64,000 bases of DNA, from positions 1,346,001-1,410,000 of the forward strand of contig JAJOZX010000195.1 in assembly GCA_023014485.1 (NCBI GenBank). The letters run 5' to 3'. Source of the stretch: Bathynomus jamesi. Its lineage: Eukaryota > Arthropoda > Malacostraca > Isopoda > Cirolanidae. The notes under the pieces were generated by a model, which was given only the letters and a program-made list of their open reading frames with translations, did no database searches and had not been told where the DNA came from. This document shows, one piece after another, positions 1 through 10,667 of the stretch. Each line of letters opens with the position of its first letter. The first letter of the stretch is position 1. Position numbers and translations under genes: made by a program.

Positions 1-10
1 AGATCAGGAC

Positions 11-800
11 TAGGGGTTAAAACCGGTATTGAAATACCGGTATTAATACCGGTATTGAAGAAGTACAAATAATACCGATACCGATATTATAGGTTTTCGG
101 TATTGACAAAAATTGCTATTGTAAAATTTAGACAATTTAGTCCTCCGATAAGACTGAAGTGGAAGCAGATTCATTACTGAGTGAATGCATGCAAGAAATG
201 GACAAACTAGGAAAAGTGCCATCTAAAAAAAATTCCATTGATTTTGATGTTACTAATGAATTTAAAAGCTTGGAAGTTACTTTACAGAGAAGTGAGAATT
301 TAGAGAAGCTGTACAAGGCACTGCTTTCAATTAAACCTACAAGTGCAGAATCAGAAAGAGCCTTTTCTGCTGCAGGCCTATTTCTGACGAAACTGAGATC
401 AAGTCTATCTGAACAATCCCTAGATGCTCTTTGTTTCCTCAAAGCATACTTTCAAAATCAAACTAAGAAATAAATATTTAGATACTAATAATTTCTATCT
501 ACCCCAGTAGTTGTATAATAATATGCTAAAAAAAAATTCAAATAATATTTTTATTACAATTTAGTAATTTACTGTATAAACTTTTTCGAATAGAATGCCA
601 TCTATTTGGAGTTGGGTCATTAATTTATAGTAAATATGGTGAGTACTGCAAGTCCCGCAGACTTGTGGGAGGGTTGGTAGGGTGGCACCATAATAAATCA
701 AAATAAATTATTTTTTTCATAATACCGGTATCAATACCGGGATTAGCATAATTGCCTCCAAATACCGGTATTGAAAATTTTCGGTATTATGCAAGCACTA
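11..800 (+). mobile_element. Non-autonomous hAT element with 8-bp TSD
   Basis: Both sides carry the identical 8-mer ATCAGGAC (3-10 and 801-808), the target-site duplication length of hAT transposons. The ends are imperfect inverted repeats beginning TAGGGG on the left and, in reverse complement, TAGTGC on the right, which fit the hAT end consensus YARNG. Both subterminal regions are packed with the palindromic motif ATACCGGTAT (about 22-110 and 720-790), a likely transposase-binding array. Inside is only the C-terminal coding remnant of a transposase, so the copy is an internal-deletion derivative. It sits in the 3' part of a minus-strand transposase ORF of another family. Confidence 0.85.
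159..473 (+). pseudogene. hAT transposase C-terminal dimerisation fragment
   Basis: The 104-residue reading frame matches the C-terminal hAT family dimerisation region. The segment around residues 50-95 reads KPTSAESERAFSAAG, followed by a LRSSLS-type helix and a long helix ending in LKAYFQ. The S-x-E-R-x-F-S core carries the glutamate counted as the last acidic residue of the hAT catalytic triad. The RNase-H-like part with the two aspartates and the zinc finger is absent, so this cannot be an active enzyme. The upstream ATG at 159 is simply the first methionine of the remnant, and the original exon began outside the surviving piece. Confidence 0.8.
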
Positions 801-1391
801 ATCAGGACCCCCTATTTGGTGGGGTCCCTTACTTCCAACCTTCTCTTTCTGTCCCTTGATGTAGGCAAGATCTTTCACAGGAATCGTTTTCTCTCTGCTG
901 CAGGAACAGTTAATGTGGGCTTGGATAACACAGCCCTCACAGCCTCCCCCCTCACAACTGGTAATCTGACACTTGCAAGTCAAAATATCAAAGAACTTGT
1001 CTAACTTGACAATGAACCTCTCTTTGGCATCAAGTTTGCCCTTCCCAAGAGAAAACTTCACTGCCTGATTCCAGACCTCCTTGAGCTTGGACATGATGGT
1101 CACTTTTTCATTGATAACAGGTGGCTTGAAAAGAGCATTAGCTTTGCTCCACTGACAAATCAGACCAGGGTAGATGTCACTCACCAGCTTGTCCACTGGG
1201 TAGTTCCTCCTGTCATCTTCACTTTGCTTCCTCAAGTAGATGCCATACCTCAGGATATCCCTCACAGTTGGCAGTTCAGACACCAACAGCTCCCGGCCAG
1301 TGCCAACAAGATTACTGAGATGAGAACTTGATTTCGTCCTTGTTCTGACTTGAGTCATTTTCTTAATGAGTTCACACTGAAATAAAAACAA
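798..1391 (-). pseudogene. Divergent hAT-like transposase, N-terminal part (copy 0)
   Basis: This is the N-terminal region of the transposase family also seen at 16.1-17.7, 40.2-42.9 and 44.9-47.1 kb. Shared features in order are a LPT-x-x-x helix near residue 40, a W-x-x-A segment (QWSKANALF), a lysine-rich helix, then a cysteine-rich segment (LTCKCQ, then several CxxC-like pairs, SCSREKTIP) corresponding to CQC...CHC in the 16.1-kb copy. The likely start is the methionine at about 1358 (MTQVRT). Just upstream, a pyrimidine-rich stretch ends in TTTCAG at about 1380, a good splice acceptor, so the longer ORF start at 1391 is probably intronic. The frame is cut at its 3' end by the hAT insertion, and the catalytic part lies outside the window. 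Confidence 0.6.
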
Positions 1392-2474
1392 TAATACAAC
1401 AGTTAAGTATCCACTACAGACAGGTATTAACTCTTTTCAGCGCAAAATTCTTGGTTAAAAAAAGAGCTGAAATGGGCAAGAACAAATTTATCTGCAAATG
1501 CTAAACACATTATCTTTTCTGGTTTCAAAATGTTATAAAATGCTAATTTATCTGTTGTCTGTAATGCAAATAATTTGTTCATGTACTCTAAAAAAACTAA
1601 AGAAACATCCTAAAAGTATTCTTTAGAACATTGAAATAGGCCTCATACTGCTCAGTTGTACTAAAATTGAACCACCTAATTTTAGCTCAAATCAAAGTTG
1701 TTAATTAAATTTTGCTCAATGTATCACTATAATATGCGTAGAAATAGCTTTTTCTGAAATATAACAGAATAATACTCACATGTGAACAGTAACAAAAAAA
1801 ATATCAGTAGATAATCACTAAATCTATCCCCTCACTGCAAGCCGAGGTGGTAAAATAGCTTCATAAATCATGAGTCACTTCAAATATTTCACAAAACGTT
1901 TTAGAATGTTCTGAAACGTTACATTCTAGCCTCTGAGAAAGGTGGCTCAGAAAATGGCCTTATGCGCGCCAGAAAACCGTCAAAATATTTCATATACCAA
2001 ACTGTATGATAATTACAATTAAGTGGAATGGCACACCTTTTTATTTGAGTATTTAAATATTATTATTATTATATGAATTACATTATATGTGTTTATATGA
2101 ATTAGTTAGAACAATGCTTTATGAGAGATAACGTGAGCAGCCATGATAGAAAACGTGAGAAGACATATTCTGGGGTAACTACAATAGTAAAATAATCAAC
2201 AATTTAATAATAATCAACTGCAAAATGTTGTAGGTTAGGGTCTTCAGAATTAAATATTTTCTTCAGAATTGTGTTCTATACACCAAAATATGTCATTTGA
2301 ACACCCCTCTCCATTGATTTAAAAAAAATGCATAGTATGACCAGCCCTAATTCAACTGGTCACCAAAGAACGGTCGCAGGGGGCTGGTCAGGCCATTACG
2401 CGTTAGGAATGGGCTTAACGGGGCACTAGCCAGACTCCATTCATCGCGCCCCTACGCCTGGGACCCCTCCAATT

Positions 2475-3305
2475 CAATGTTCCATCTAAGGTGTGCGCGT
2501 GTGCACACGCACACGCGTTGTGAAACCCGCGCACACAGCAAAATAAAATGCGCACAAGCTCAAGCATATCATGAGTCACGACAGTAAATGAAGTAATTTC
2601 AAAAATAAACCGTCACACAAGGTCTGACCATTTGCATCAACATACTCTTAGTCGCTCTTATAAGTACGTATTAACCCCTTCCGCCCGACTTCGCCGACGT
2701 CCGCGCAATTACGCAATACCGATTTTTTTTTACTCTATGTATTTGCATTTTTTTCTTTTATATATAAACGCATTGAATATAAACCTTCTCTTTCTTATTT
2801 TTGCATAAAAACGAATAGTAATTATCTCATAATTCATAAAAAATAAAATTATTTTTTATTTTATTCCTATTTTGTGAATGGATAAAATCATGTATTAATC
2901 TTGATAGGCTATTTTAAATTGCTAAATGCTAAAAATTGTTTTGAGAAATGATAACTAAAACAGTCACTTTCAATTAATGTTATTTTTATTTTATTTCTTT
3001 ATTTTGTTGAATTTTATTTTACTATTTTTTATTTTATTCATATTTTTAGAATGGATAAAATGTCTTCTTTTTTAAGAATATATAATATTGTAAACAGTTT
3101 TTTAATATCCATTTAATAGTACCGCAATGATCAAGCTATCACCTTATGTAAATAATATTTATTAAGTATTTAATATTTATATATATTTCATTTTGAAGAT
3201 AATAGCGCTCAGAAAAGTTTGCACAATTTTTCACCATGAACCTAAATGTATGCACAACGAAAATTTCTTGTGCACACGAACTAAAAAAAATTAGAGGGAA
3301 CATTG
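2475..3305. mobile_element. hAT-type MITE, ends CAATGTTCC
   Basis: The left end reads CAATGTTCCATCTAAGG. The right end in reverse complement reads CAATGTTCCCTCTAA, giving 14 of 15 matching bases. No transposase coding is present, and the interior is AT-rich with a GTGTGCGCG/CGCACAC palindrome close to the left end and a matching TGTGCACACG motif near the right end. The flanking 8-mers (CTCCAATT, CCTTCCAT) are similar but not identical, so a target duplication is not proven. The end motif resembles hAT termini known from many animal genomes. Confidence 0.65.
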
Positions 3306-3700
3306 CCTTCCATCCCAGTCTCTCACGACCTACGAGCGTTAAATGGTGTTATTTATAGACGTTCCAAAGCCTCTCTTCCCATGCATAAAGTAGCAGTAGG
3401 GTCCTTATAGTAAAAGTAGAGAAAAAGACTTAATACTAAAAGAATTTTTTTTGTAGTCAGTCAGAGGAGAGCATCCTTAACCTAAGATAAAAGGACAGAG
3501 TAGGGATGGGATGGGGTCCTAGTAACTCACGGGACAGGATTGTACAACAGATTTCACCCGCCCTCCCGAAGAGAGAGAGAACCTAAAGGAACTGCGAACC
3601 AGTTTCTCTAGAATCCCATGACTCGGGACCGGAGGACTGTCACACCCCAAGTATAAAGTTTACAACACCTAGAAGAAATGTGCATAACCTTTATACCCCC

Positions 3701-3704
<4 letters not shown>

Positions 3705-3742
<38 letters not shown>
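3705..3742. repeat. (GA)n microsatellite
   Basis: An uninterrupted run of about 19 AG dinucleotides. Shorter GA/CT arrays lie at 4031-4050 and 4800-4833. The ORFs passing through (runs of Arg-Glu or Ser-Leu) are artefacts of the repeat. The surrounding 3306-4760 region otherwise shows no recognisable gene. A GC-richer patch at 3840-4030 has an open minus-strand frame without a recognisable domain. Confidence 0.9.
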
Positions 3743-3744
<2 letters not shown>

Positions 3745-4798
3745 TTTCTTAATACGAAAATATTATCAATATTATTGTTATTATTATAACAATAATTATT
3801 CCCTCCACCATGCGTCGCGGTTCCGAGCATTCCACGTGGGTCGCTGGCGATTCCTGACACTGATTTTGCACCCCGGCCCCGGTTGCACCTCTACCCTTTC
3901 TCCGCGGTCTCGAGCTCTGTCCAGTCCACCGCTGGACCGCCTTTCCAGGGCGGCTATCCTATCAATAAGCTCCAGAGTGGAGGGCGCAGCCGCCGATCTG
4001 GACGACTCGAGCCGCCGGACTCTCTCCTCTAGAGAGAGAGAGAGAGAGACTCGTTCCTTGGGAAACGTACACGCAGTATAAAGAGAAAGACCAAGACGAC
4101 GGCAAACATCGATACAAACAGACGCTTTGGGAATTCTCTTTCCATCATCAATGCAAAAATAAAAACCCATTTAACAGACATTAAAATTAAAAAATTGTAA
4201 TTAATGACTGAAAGAATCTAGAGAGGCTTAAGAATTTGAGATACGGAGACAATTGCACTATATGAACATCTTAACTATTTACATAAAAATATTAAAAGCA
4301 AATATTTAGTGGTGAATAACAATAAATCTTACACTTTTTGGTTTAAAGAAATATACATCGGAGGTGAAAAGGTTAACTTACTGTTGACAACTCAACAGAT
4401 GATCTTTCAAGGAAAGTTTTAATTATGAATATGCGAGGACTCAAGGAGGTTAAGGTCATTTTTACTGAGGCAGTGATCGATAATTTCGAAGTCACAGAGA
4501 CAGATGTGGTGGTTGCAGCTGACTGCGTAAGTTTTAATGCTTGAATGTGTTAGGTAGGAGAGAGGGCGTGGAGTACGATAACTCGGGCTTAAATGCTTTT
4601 ATGTTTACGAGTTTTCAGTTGGCGATCAGAGCAGTTAACATATCCCGCATTACACTTAGGACATTTATAAAGATAAACAAAACACGAACAAAGATCACGA
4701 ATCACAGACTGTATGTTTAAAGAACGATCCTCCAGATTTATCATAAGAAATTTAACAATTATTTAGGGGTAAAGATTACGTAACAAGGCTTTTAAATT

Positions 4799-4838
<40 letters not shown>

Positions 4839-4934
4839 CTGCCTTTGGCAGGGAGGGAGCGGAGGGTGGGGAGAGAGCCTTCTACTTTTCTATCCAGTTT
4901 TCTACCACTGCTAGGATAGTTGAAAGAAAAATAA

Positions 4935-5041
4935 ACTTGTTTAATAACAGGAACCTCCCAGAATGGACCGGAAGGTCTTTGAGGCTTCCTCTTGTCCTTG
5001 TAACTCCTTGTAATTCTCTCTGTTTTGTTTGAGCTATCCAA
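4935..5041 (+). repeat. Fragment matching the 3' region of the CR1-type LINE at 63.3 kb
   Basis: Read on the minus strand, a GAGTTACAAGGA-type duplicated phrase followed by a proline-rich stretch and a GGAGGT motif matches the plus-strand text at about 63285-63360, which lies in the 3' part of the minus-strand LINE there. The orientation implies a LINE 3' fragment reading on the plus strand here. It is short and diverged, so the assignment is tentative. Confidence 0.35.
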
Positions 5042-5219
5042 AATAAGGCATTTTAATAGAATTAATAATTATCGTTGAACACAGCAAAAAAAAAACGCCA
5101 AGCCTTTCGCGTACTGATTTTTATTTAAAAAATAAATTGAATGAAATAAACTTTACAAATAAACTTTTAACTTGGAAACAAAACTTATTTAATTACTAGA
5201 ATTTCAGTGACTAGATTTA

Positions 5220-5695
5220 ATTACCGTATACACCCGAGTATAGGTCGATCTCGTGTATAGGTCGACCCTTGATTTTTGGCCAAGAAATCATTAATTTATC
5301 ATATGCCTCGTGTATAGGTCGACCCCAGTTATTGAGGGTAGTGGAACAACAAATTAGGGTAATAAAGCACCATATTTTATGGCATATAAAACTAATTTCC
5401 AAAAACTGCAATTTAATGAACAAAAATTGATATATCTTTCTATAAATAAACTTGGTACATTGGTACATATTTGGTAATTTTAATAATTGGTACATATTTT
5501 ATGTTTTCATTGTTTACTGGTACTAAATGGTAAATATTTTTCATGTCTGAAGCTAACAGTTGCTCCTAGCCCTCCCCATCGTGCACGGATTTCAACCCCA
5601 CGAAAATGTTACCCTTATATAGATCGACCCCCTAATTTTTGCCTAAGAATTCAGTCTTAAAAACTCGACGTATACACGAGTGTATATACGGTAAT
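5220..5695. mobile_element. MITE with ATTACCGTATA inverted ends
   Basis: The left end ATTACCGTATACACCCGAG and the right end (reverse complement ATTACCGTATATACACTCG) form terminal inverted repeats of about 30 bp that include a GTATA-x-GTCGA phrase. Within about 65 bp of each end the motif TATAGGTCGACCC or its variant recurs. It is 476 bp long and has no coding potential. The superfamily cannot be fixed because the terminal AT makes a TA target duplication indistinguishable from element sequence. Confidence 0.7.
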
Positions 5696-5840
5696 GAAGT
5701 GTGTCTGATTCCAAAAGAAAAACAATTAATAGACAAGTATTCTCACACAACTACGATCACATAAATGGGGATACACGCATGGTAAAATAAATGTTTTATT
5801 TGGAAGGCAGTGATTTCTGAACTTTCTTTCTCTGTTTACA

Positions 5841-5890
<50 letters not shown>
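5841..5890. repeat. (TA)n microsatellite
   Basis: About 25 uninterrupted TA units. Comparable arrays lie at 9410-9435, 9557-9607 and 12508-12538. No element end was recognised next to this one. Confidence 0.95.
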
Positions 5891-5894
<4 letters not shown>

Positions 5895-6312
5895 CATTAT
5901 AACGGTGCAAATTCAATAAAATAATAAAATTCCCAAAAGAAGTTTTAAAAGAAATAAAATTAAAAGGTAACTGCAAGACTTTTCCTTCTTCTTTCGGGCG
6001 GGAATAAAAACCGAAGTGAGAGAAATGGCACACAGAAGAGTTCAAGAAACGTTATGCCTCTGGCAACTGAAAACGTTTGGATACAGACCATATAGAAGAT
6101 TCTTTCGATAAATAAAAAACGTTGGTCAAAAAATCTAAGGGAAATAGATCGTTTTTGACATTAACCCTCGACTGCATAGGCGAATTAAATCATCGTGTAT
6201 GGCGGGGTCCAACTGGACCTCGCTATCTTCCTATCACTGTTATCAGCATTAAGAAGATGACTTAATATTTATATTATGGTCGCATTCTAAGCGATGTTTG
6301 TGTAACGCTGAA

Positions 6313-6806
6313 GGAGCAATCCAAGAATAAGCATCCCAGATCAATTTAGGGTGTTTTTTCTTGGATTGGGGTCGAACGAGGGTGCTTATTCTTGGATTGC
6401 TCTAAAATAGAGTTGAAATGGAGTTAATTGCTCTAAAATTGTTAATTGAATGCCCGGTTAGGTTAATTGTACGCCCTTGACGATTGGTTAGGTTAAGTTG
6501 TGATATTTTCGTTAGTTTTAACGAAATTATCACGACTTAACCTAAGCAATCATCAAGGGCGTACAGTTGACCTAACCTGGTATTCAATTAACTTTTTTCA
6601 ATATTTTAATTTTAATTATGTTGTTCTAATTTTTTTATTGCAATATCCTTCGGAAACATTCAAATATTTTTTTTTAAATTTTATATGTTAAAATCCTTTA
6701 ATTTGGATTTAGGTCGAACTGGGGTGCTGTTTCTTGGATTGGGGTCCAACTGGGGGGGCTTTTTCTTGGATTGGGGACTTTGGGGTGCTTATTCTTGGAT
6801 TGCTCC
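6313..6806. mobile_element. Composite MITE, ends GGAGCAATCCAAGAATAAGC
   Basis: The first 25 bases (6313-6337) are repeated in reverse complement at 6782-6806 with one difference. A third copy of the end motif in the right-hand orientation lies at about 6380-6403, and the phrase TTCTTGGATTGGGGTC recurs three times. This suggests either one MITE inserted in another or an end duplication. A 152-bp near-palindrome (6441-6592) sits in the middle. There is no coding content. The flanks show no clear target duplication. Confidence 0.65.
6441..6592. repeat. 152-bp near-palindrome inside the 6.3-kb MITE
   Basis: The arms run GTTAATTGAATGCCCGGTTA inward from 6441 and the reverse complement outward to 6592, with a small asymmetric centre near 6517. 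Part of one arm (the phrase GTCAAGGGCGTACAGTTGAC and the preceding GACTTAACCTAA) reappears at about 50050-50110 within the TTAA element at 49.5-50.4 kb. The arms contain repeated GTTAGGTTAA phrases that resemble the arthropod telomere unit but are not a tandem array. Confidence 0.75.
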
Positions 6807-6819
6807 AAGCTAAATTATC

Positions 6820-8280
6820 ATCAGCAATATATAGACTACAATATATCTGTGCTGATAAAGACAACGTTTAAAGTCAATGGTTTCACCAATATAACATTTA
6901 GAATAACTCAAACATGCGAGTTTTTTTGTAGACCCCAGTGTTAGAGGCCCGCTCCGGTGGTTGGTCCCTTCTTAAAAAAGTACAAGTAATGCAAGGTACT
7001 TTAGAAACCGTATGAGGACCAGATGGCAAACTATTACGAAATAACTCGGAACTGAAAGGAACAACTAAACTATCTTTAAACTCCTTAGTAGAGGCGTTAT
7101 TGTCATAATTTTTTTTTCTAGCAGCACCAAGTGCTTTTTCAATAAAATTTGTTTTTAAGAACTTTTTGGATTTGCAGCCCTTTGTAGATGGATGCCGAGT
7201 TCGCTAAAATTAAAGAATCTTTTACTAAATTAGGTTACGCCCATATTTTTATTGAAAAATTTCGGCCTTTGGCCTTTGCCTGCAAAATTGTTCTTGTCTT
7301 CAGGTCTGGTATGTGTTGGAAAACCTAAAAGGGGAAGCGATATGATGGCTAGGCTAATTAATGCTGCATTATTTGTATATTGTAGGTCTACTGTATATAA
7401 TTCATCCCGTGCTAGGTTAGTGAATAGGTAATTGTTGTTTACGTTTTGACTTACAGTTGATAGGTCTCCCCTCTTGTGTTTGGTGCCCTGATGCTCTTCC
7501 TCTCTCACGCTCATATTCTCTTTTGTGCAAAATGGAATCGGTCGGATGTGGGTTGGAGAGCGCCCTCTTTTGTTGAAGTATTTGTTGGTCTAGAAATATA
7601 TGGTTATTCATTAGGGGCAAATTCTACTCTGTTTTAAATGAGACCACGAAAATTGTTGTTTGATGTTTGGTTCGGACAAACCCTGACGACTTCAAGATCT
7701 CTCAAACAAGTCTAGGTTAGCTTAACATAAGCGTAAAGCTGCTTTCGAAAGTGGAGTACCGCTGACCAAAGGCGGGTTCCGAAAACTACTGATTTTCTCT
7801 CATTATACAGCATGTGATTCCTTTGATGCTTTATATTATGCCCCAAGGTTTAATAGGATTCATTTTTAATTTTCACTAAGTAAAATTTAATTCGCGATGC
7901 ATTTTCCAGCCGTTTCTTTCTCCTCACCTTCTGGATATTGTTTGCAGTCAGTAGAATGGGCGAAAAAGGTTAGAGTGCAATGCAAATGTCGACCAATGTT
8001 GCAACGGAGGAGTGGAAATGTTGCAAGGGTTATGCAACAAAGGGGAGGGGTTATGCAACAAGGGGTTATCCCCCAAGTTGCAATGAAGGGAACTCCCCCA
8101 AAAAGCTGGGGGAGTTCTCCTAACCTCTTTGGGGGAGAAGGTCGGACGGCCTCACCCCCGAAAGGGGTATACCTAACCTAAGAGAGGGAGAGAAAGGAGG
8201 AGGGTCTTTGGGGAGAAGTTGGGACGGCCTCATCCCCCAAAGGGAAACCTAACCTAAATCTTAACCTAAGAAGGAGAGAG
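6820..8280. other. Unassigned region
   Basis: No recognisable gene. A short plus-strand frame near 7190-7260 (AKIKESFTKLGYAHIFIEK) faintly resembles the segment between the RT and endonuclease domains of Penelope-like elements, but it decays at once. The stretch 8030-8280 contains several short inverted GGGGGAG/CTCCCCC and CCTAACCTAA phrases that look like degraded repeats. Confidence 0.4.
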
Positions 8281-8289
8281 GAGTGTTCG

Positions 8290-9110
8290 CCTGGCTTCTG
8301 CCAGACGCATAATGAGAGTTCATCCGAGCGCCAGCTGTCTTATAAGGTCCTAATCAGCCAGTTGGCTTAGAAGGCTTCTTAGAAGGCGTAAATGGCTTGG
8401 TCAGGTGTACATTACTAGGGTTGAGTTGTCAGATTGCGATATTTATTTAATTAAAGCATATATTCTTGACAGTTGGCTTTCCGCCAGTTGGCATTATCCG
8501 ACAGTTGGCTTAATCCGTCAGTTGACGAGAAGACCTAGAAGGCAGGTGTATATATTAATCGATATGGACCGTGACTTATTTTTCGTTGGCAAGGTACTAG
8601 TATTGATGGATACCGTAATGAAATTGACTGGATTCTTTGGATCTGATATATTTGCATGTTGGTTATAAATAGATATAGAGTGTAACATATTTGTGGATAG
8701 TAGTCTATTATGACTTGATCCTCTGGATCCAGAGATTCTATCTTTAGTTTTAAATCGATAATTAATTAGTTTTAAATCGATAATTAATTAGTTTTAAATT
8801 GATAATTAATTAGTTATGCAAAAATTGGTCGTTGCCAATGTACAGGCAGTTTTTGCAGAAATTTCTTATGTTCTTGTGGTTCGGAACCCACGTAAAATTG
8901 TAGGTCCCCTCCGCCACCACGGAGGACATACACAATTACGAACACAGTTAGGTAGACCAACCGTGAGTGGATCCTGGGGTCTTTGTTGGTCTGTAACATT
9001 ATAACATTATAACATTATAACTTTTCAGCAGCCAGATTGCGCTATTCAGATATTCTTGACAGTTGGCTTAGAAATCCGTCAGTCGGTTTTTAGAAGGCCT
9101 AACCAGCCAT
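8290..9110. repeat. Two related segments rich in CAGTTGGCTT
   Basis: The phrase TTCTTGACAGTTGGCTT occurs near 8462 and again near 9052, each time preceded by CAGATTGCG and followed by CCGTCAGT and AGAAGGC-type words. Between them lie three exact or near-exact copies of a 22-mer (8746-8811) and a 9-bp tandem repeat ACATTATAA (8994-9021). The two segments are probably copies of one unidentified repeat. Confidence 0.5.
8746..8811. repeat. Tandem repeat, 22 bp x 3
   Basis: Three head-to-tail copies of a 22-mer starting AGTTTTAAATCGATAATT. The third differs by one base. No element end is visible at its borders. Confidence 0.9.
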
Positions 9111-9400
9111 TTGGTATACATATATTTAAATAATAATAACGTTTATATATACAACCAAAATAATTAAATAAAAACCATTACATCATTCTGTTTATTTAGA
9201 CGAATTATTGGATTCAATTTCACGAAATATATAGAAAATAAATATACAATCCTGTAAAAACGATGGAATATATATATGATCAAAAATAAAAAAAATAACA
9301 ACAGCATAAGAAATACGAGCGAGGAATATATATATAATCCAAAAATAAAAAATAATAATATACAAAACGGAGTATAACCATCAACATAACAGTACAGGAG

Positions 9401-9441
<41 letters not shown>

Positions 9442-9552
9442 GTTATGTTAAATAATTAAATATATTGAAAATAAAAATAATATTAAATATATTGAAAATA
9501 AAAAATAAATAATATACAAAACGATGGAGTATAATCAACATATTACTACAGG

Positions 9553-9612
<60 letters not shown>

Positions 9613-9792
9613 ATTATATTAATTAAATATATTGAAAATAAATATACATCAAAATACATTCGTTCTACTGCGCTTAACTAAAACACTAAACTCGCACGTA
9701 ATCGAGTCTACAGTCACATCATTATTGCTCTGCACTACGCAGTAAATACGATTTAACATCATTTCACCGCTCAATGTGTGCGGGCGCATATA

Positions 9793-10023
9793 TTAGATGT
9801 AATTGGCCTTCATATCGTTCAATACTATTTTTGTGCTCACTTTACATTCGGTTGGCAAGTTATCTTTAAACGCGGATAGAATACACTCAAAAGCACGCAC
9901 AAAGAGAGTATCGTTAGCCACCACATCATTATTAAATACAAGTTTATAAACACTCCTTTCCAATCGAGGGTTTTTTCTTACCGACCCGAGCTTTTCAATC
10001 GTGAACTCTTCTTCACAACGCAT
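9793..10023 (-). pseudogene. Unidentified ORF in the Polinton left arm
   Basis: A 76-residue frame that starts MRCEEEFTIEKLGSV and ends KANYI. It is hydrophilic and predicted to be mixed helix/strand, with no motif I can name. A pattern of Arg-Ser-Val-Tyr-x-Leu-Val-Phe-Asn followed by a helix is loosely reminiscent of the region preceding the polB domain at 20.7-20.9 kb, but too weakly to claim homology. It lies directly downstream of the next ORF on the same strand, so the two may be broken parts of one gene. Confidence 0.35.
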
Positions 10024-10091
10024 AGCGGCAACTGAAATAATAATCTTCCAAGTCGTAACGACAGATGCTCATTATATAGAGGTACAATTCT

Positions 10092-10667
10092 TCAGGGTGA
10101 ACAGTGTAGGCGAGCTCTGCCCTGTACCTCAAGTCCTTTGTACCAAAGTTCGGGATATTTTGAAGAGTCTAAACCTTTTAAGTAAGCATCCAGCCCTAGA
10201 CCATTCTCGCCCTGTTCATTTCTACATTCGATAAATCCGTCGAGCAGAGCGGTGTATGCGTATTCAAGAACCGTGTCAAAATAAATCATATCCGTAACAC
10301 GCGCGTCTAATATAGGCTTCAGCTTGCGAAATCCGACGATTTCAAACATTCTGTCGAGGATGAATCGGTTTCGCGTAGGGACAAGAACGTTATTATCAGA
10401 TGCATTCTTCCACATCAGTCGTATATCAATGCATGGCTGATCGTTATTTATACACAACGTACAAACAACGGCATATGAGGGGGCGTCACTAATCTGTTCT
10501 CTTCTTGTACCTACACCTGCAGGTATTTTATAACGGTCCTCACCCCACTTCTCAACTATCACGAAGACTCTATTCATCTCCTCAACACTTAAATAAATAA
10601 CATTACGTTTACCAAAGTTTGCTTGTCTGCAAATCGTTTGAAATACAGTTAATGGCACTGGTTTCAC
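10092..10667 (-). CDS. Unidentified 191-aa protein, Polinton left arm
   Basis: This is the longest intact frame downstream of polB. It starts MKPVPLTVFQTICRQANFG and ends in LEVQGRARLHCSP. No signal peptide or membrane helix is evident. Visible features are a Cys-rich stretch (VVCTLCINNDQPC near residue 68-80) and an acidic C-terminal half. I do not recognise the family. Position and strand suggest a gene of the Polinton or of another virus-like element next to it. The frame probably continues upstream, because 10668-10978 on the same strand has recognisable but stop-broken coding character. Confidence 0.45.
   Translation of the reverse strand: MKPVPLTVFQTICRQANFGKRNVIYLSVEEMNRVFVIVEKWGEDRYKIPAGVGTRREQISDAPSYAVVCTLCINNDQPCIDIRLMWKNASDNNVLVPTRNRFILDRMFEIVGFRKLKPILDARVTDMIYFDTVLEYAYTALLDGFIECRNEQGENGLGLDAYLKGLDSSKYPELWYKGLEVQGRARLHCSP

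Larger units (their letters stand above)
1..2349 (-). mobile_element. Divergent hAT-like element, copy 0 (left end outside window)
   Basis: The extent is inferred from the ORF at 798-1391 and a candidate terminus at 2341-2349. Read on the minus strand this terminus starts TAGGGCTGG and resembles the ends of copies 2 (TAGGGTGGAG) and 3 (TAGGGTGATG) of the same family at 40.0 and 44.6 kb. The opposite end lies beyond position 1. The stretch 1392-2340 holds no recognisable gene and would be the 5' region and first intron. An hAT derivative (11-800) interrupts it. Confidence 0.5.

Noticed and set aside
3680..4081. ORFs with Arg-Glu/Ser-Leu runs
   Set aside because: They are translations of (GA)n arrays and a GC-rich patch; no domain or codon bias supports a gene.
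5836..6045. ORFs with Tyr-Ile runs next to (TA)n (here and at 12.4, 17.8, 31.0, 61.2 and 62.8 kb)
   Set aside because: Pure microsatellite translation.
7195..7270. Possible Penelope-like RT/endonuclease linker
   Set aside because: Similarity is faint over about 22 residues and decays on both sides; not called as a feature.
8165..8260. CCTAACCTAA words as an interstitial telomere
   Set aside because: Only isolated repeats of two units; no TTAGG array.
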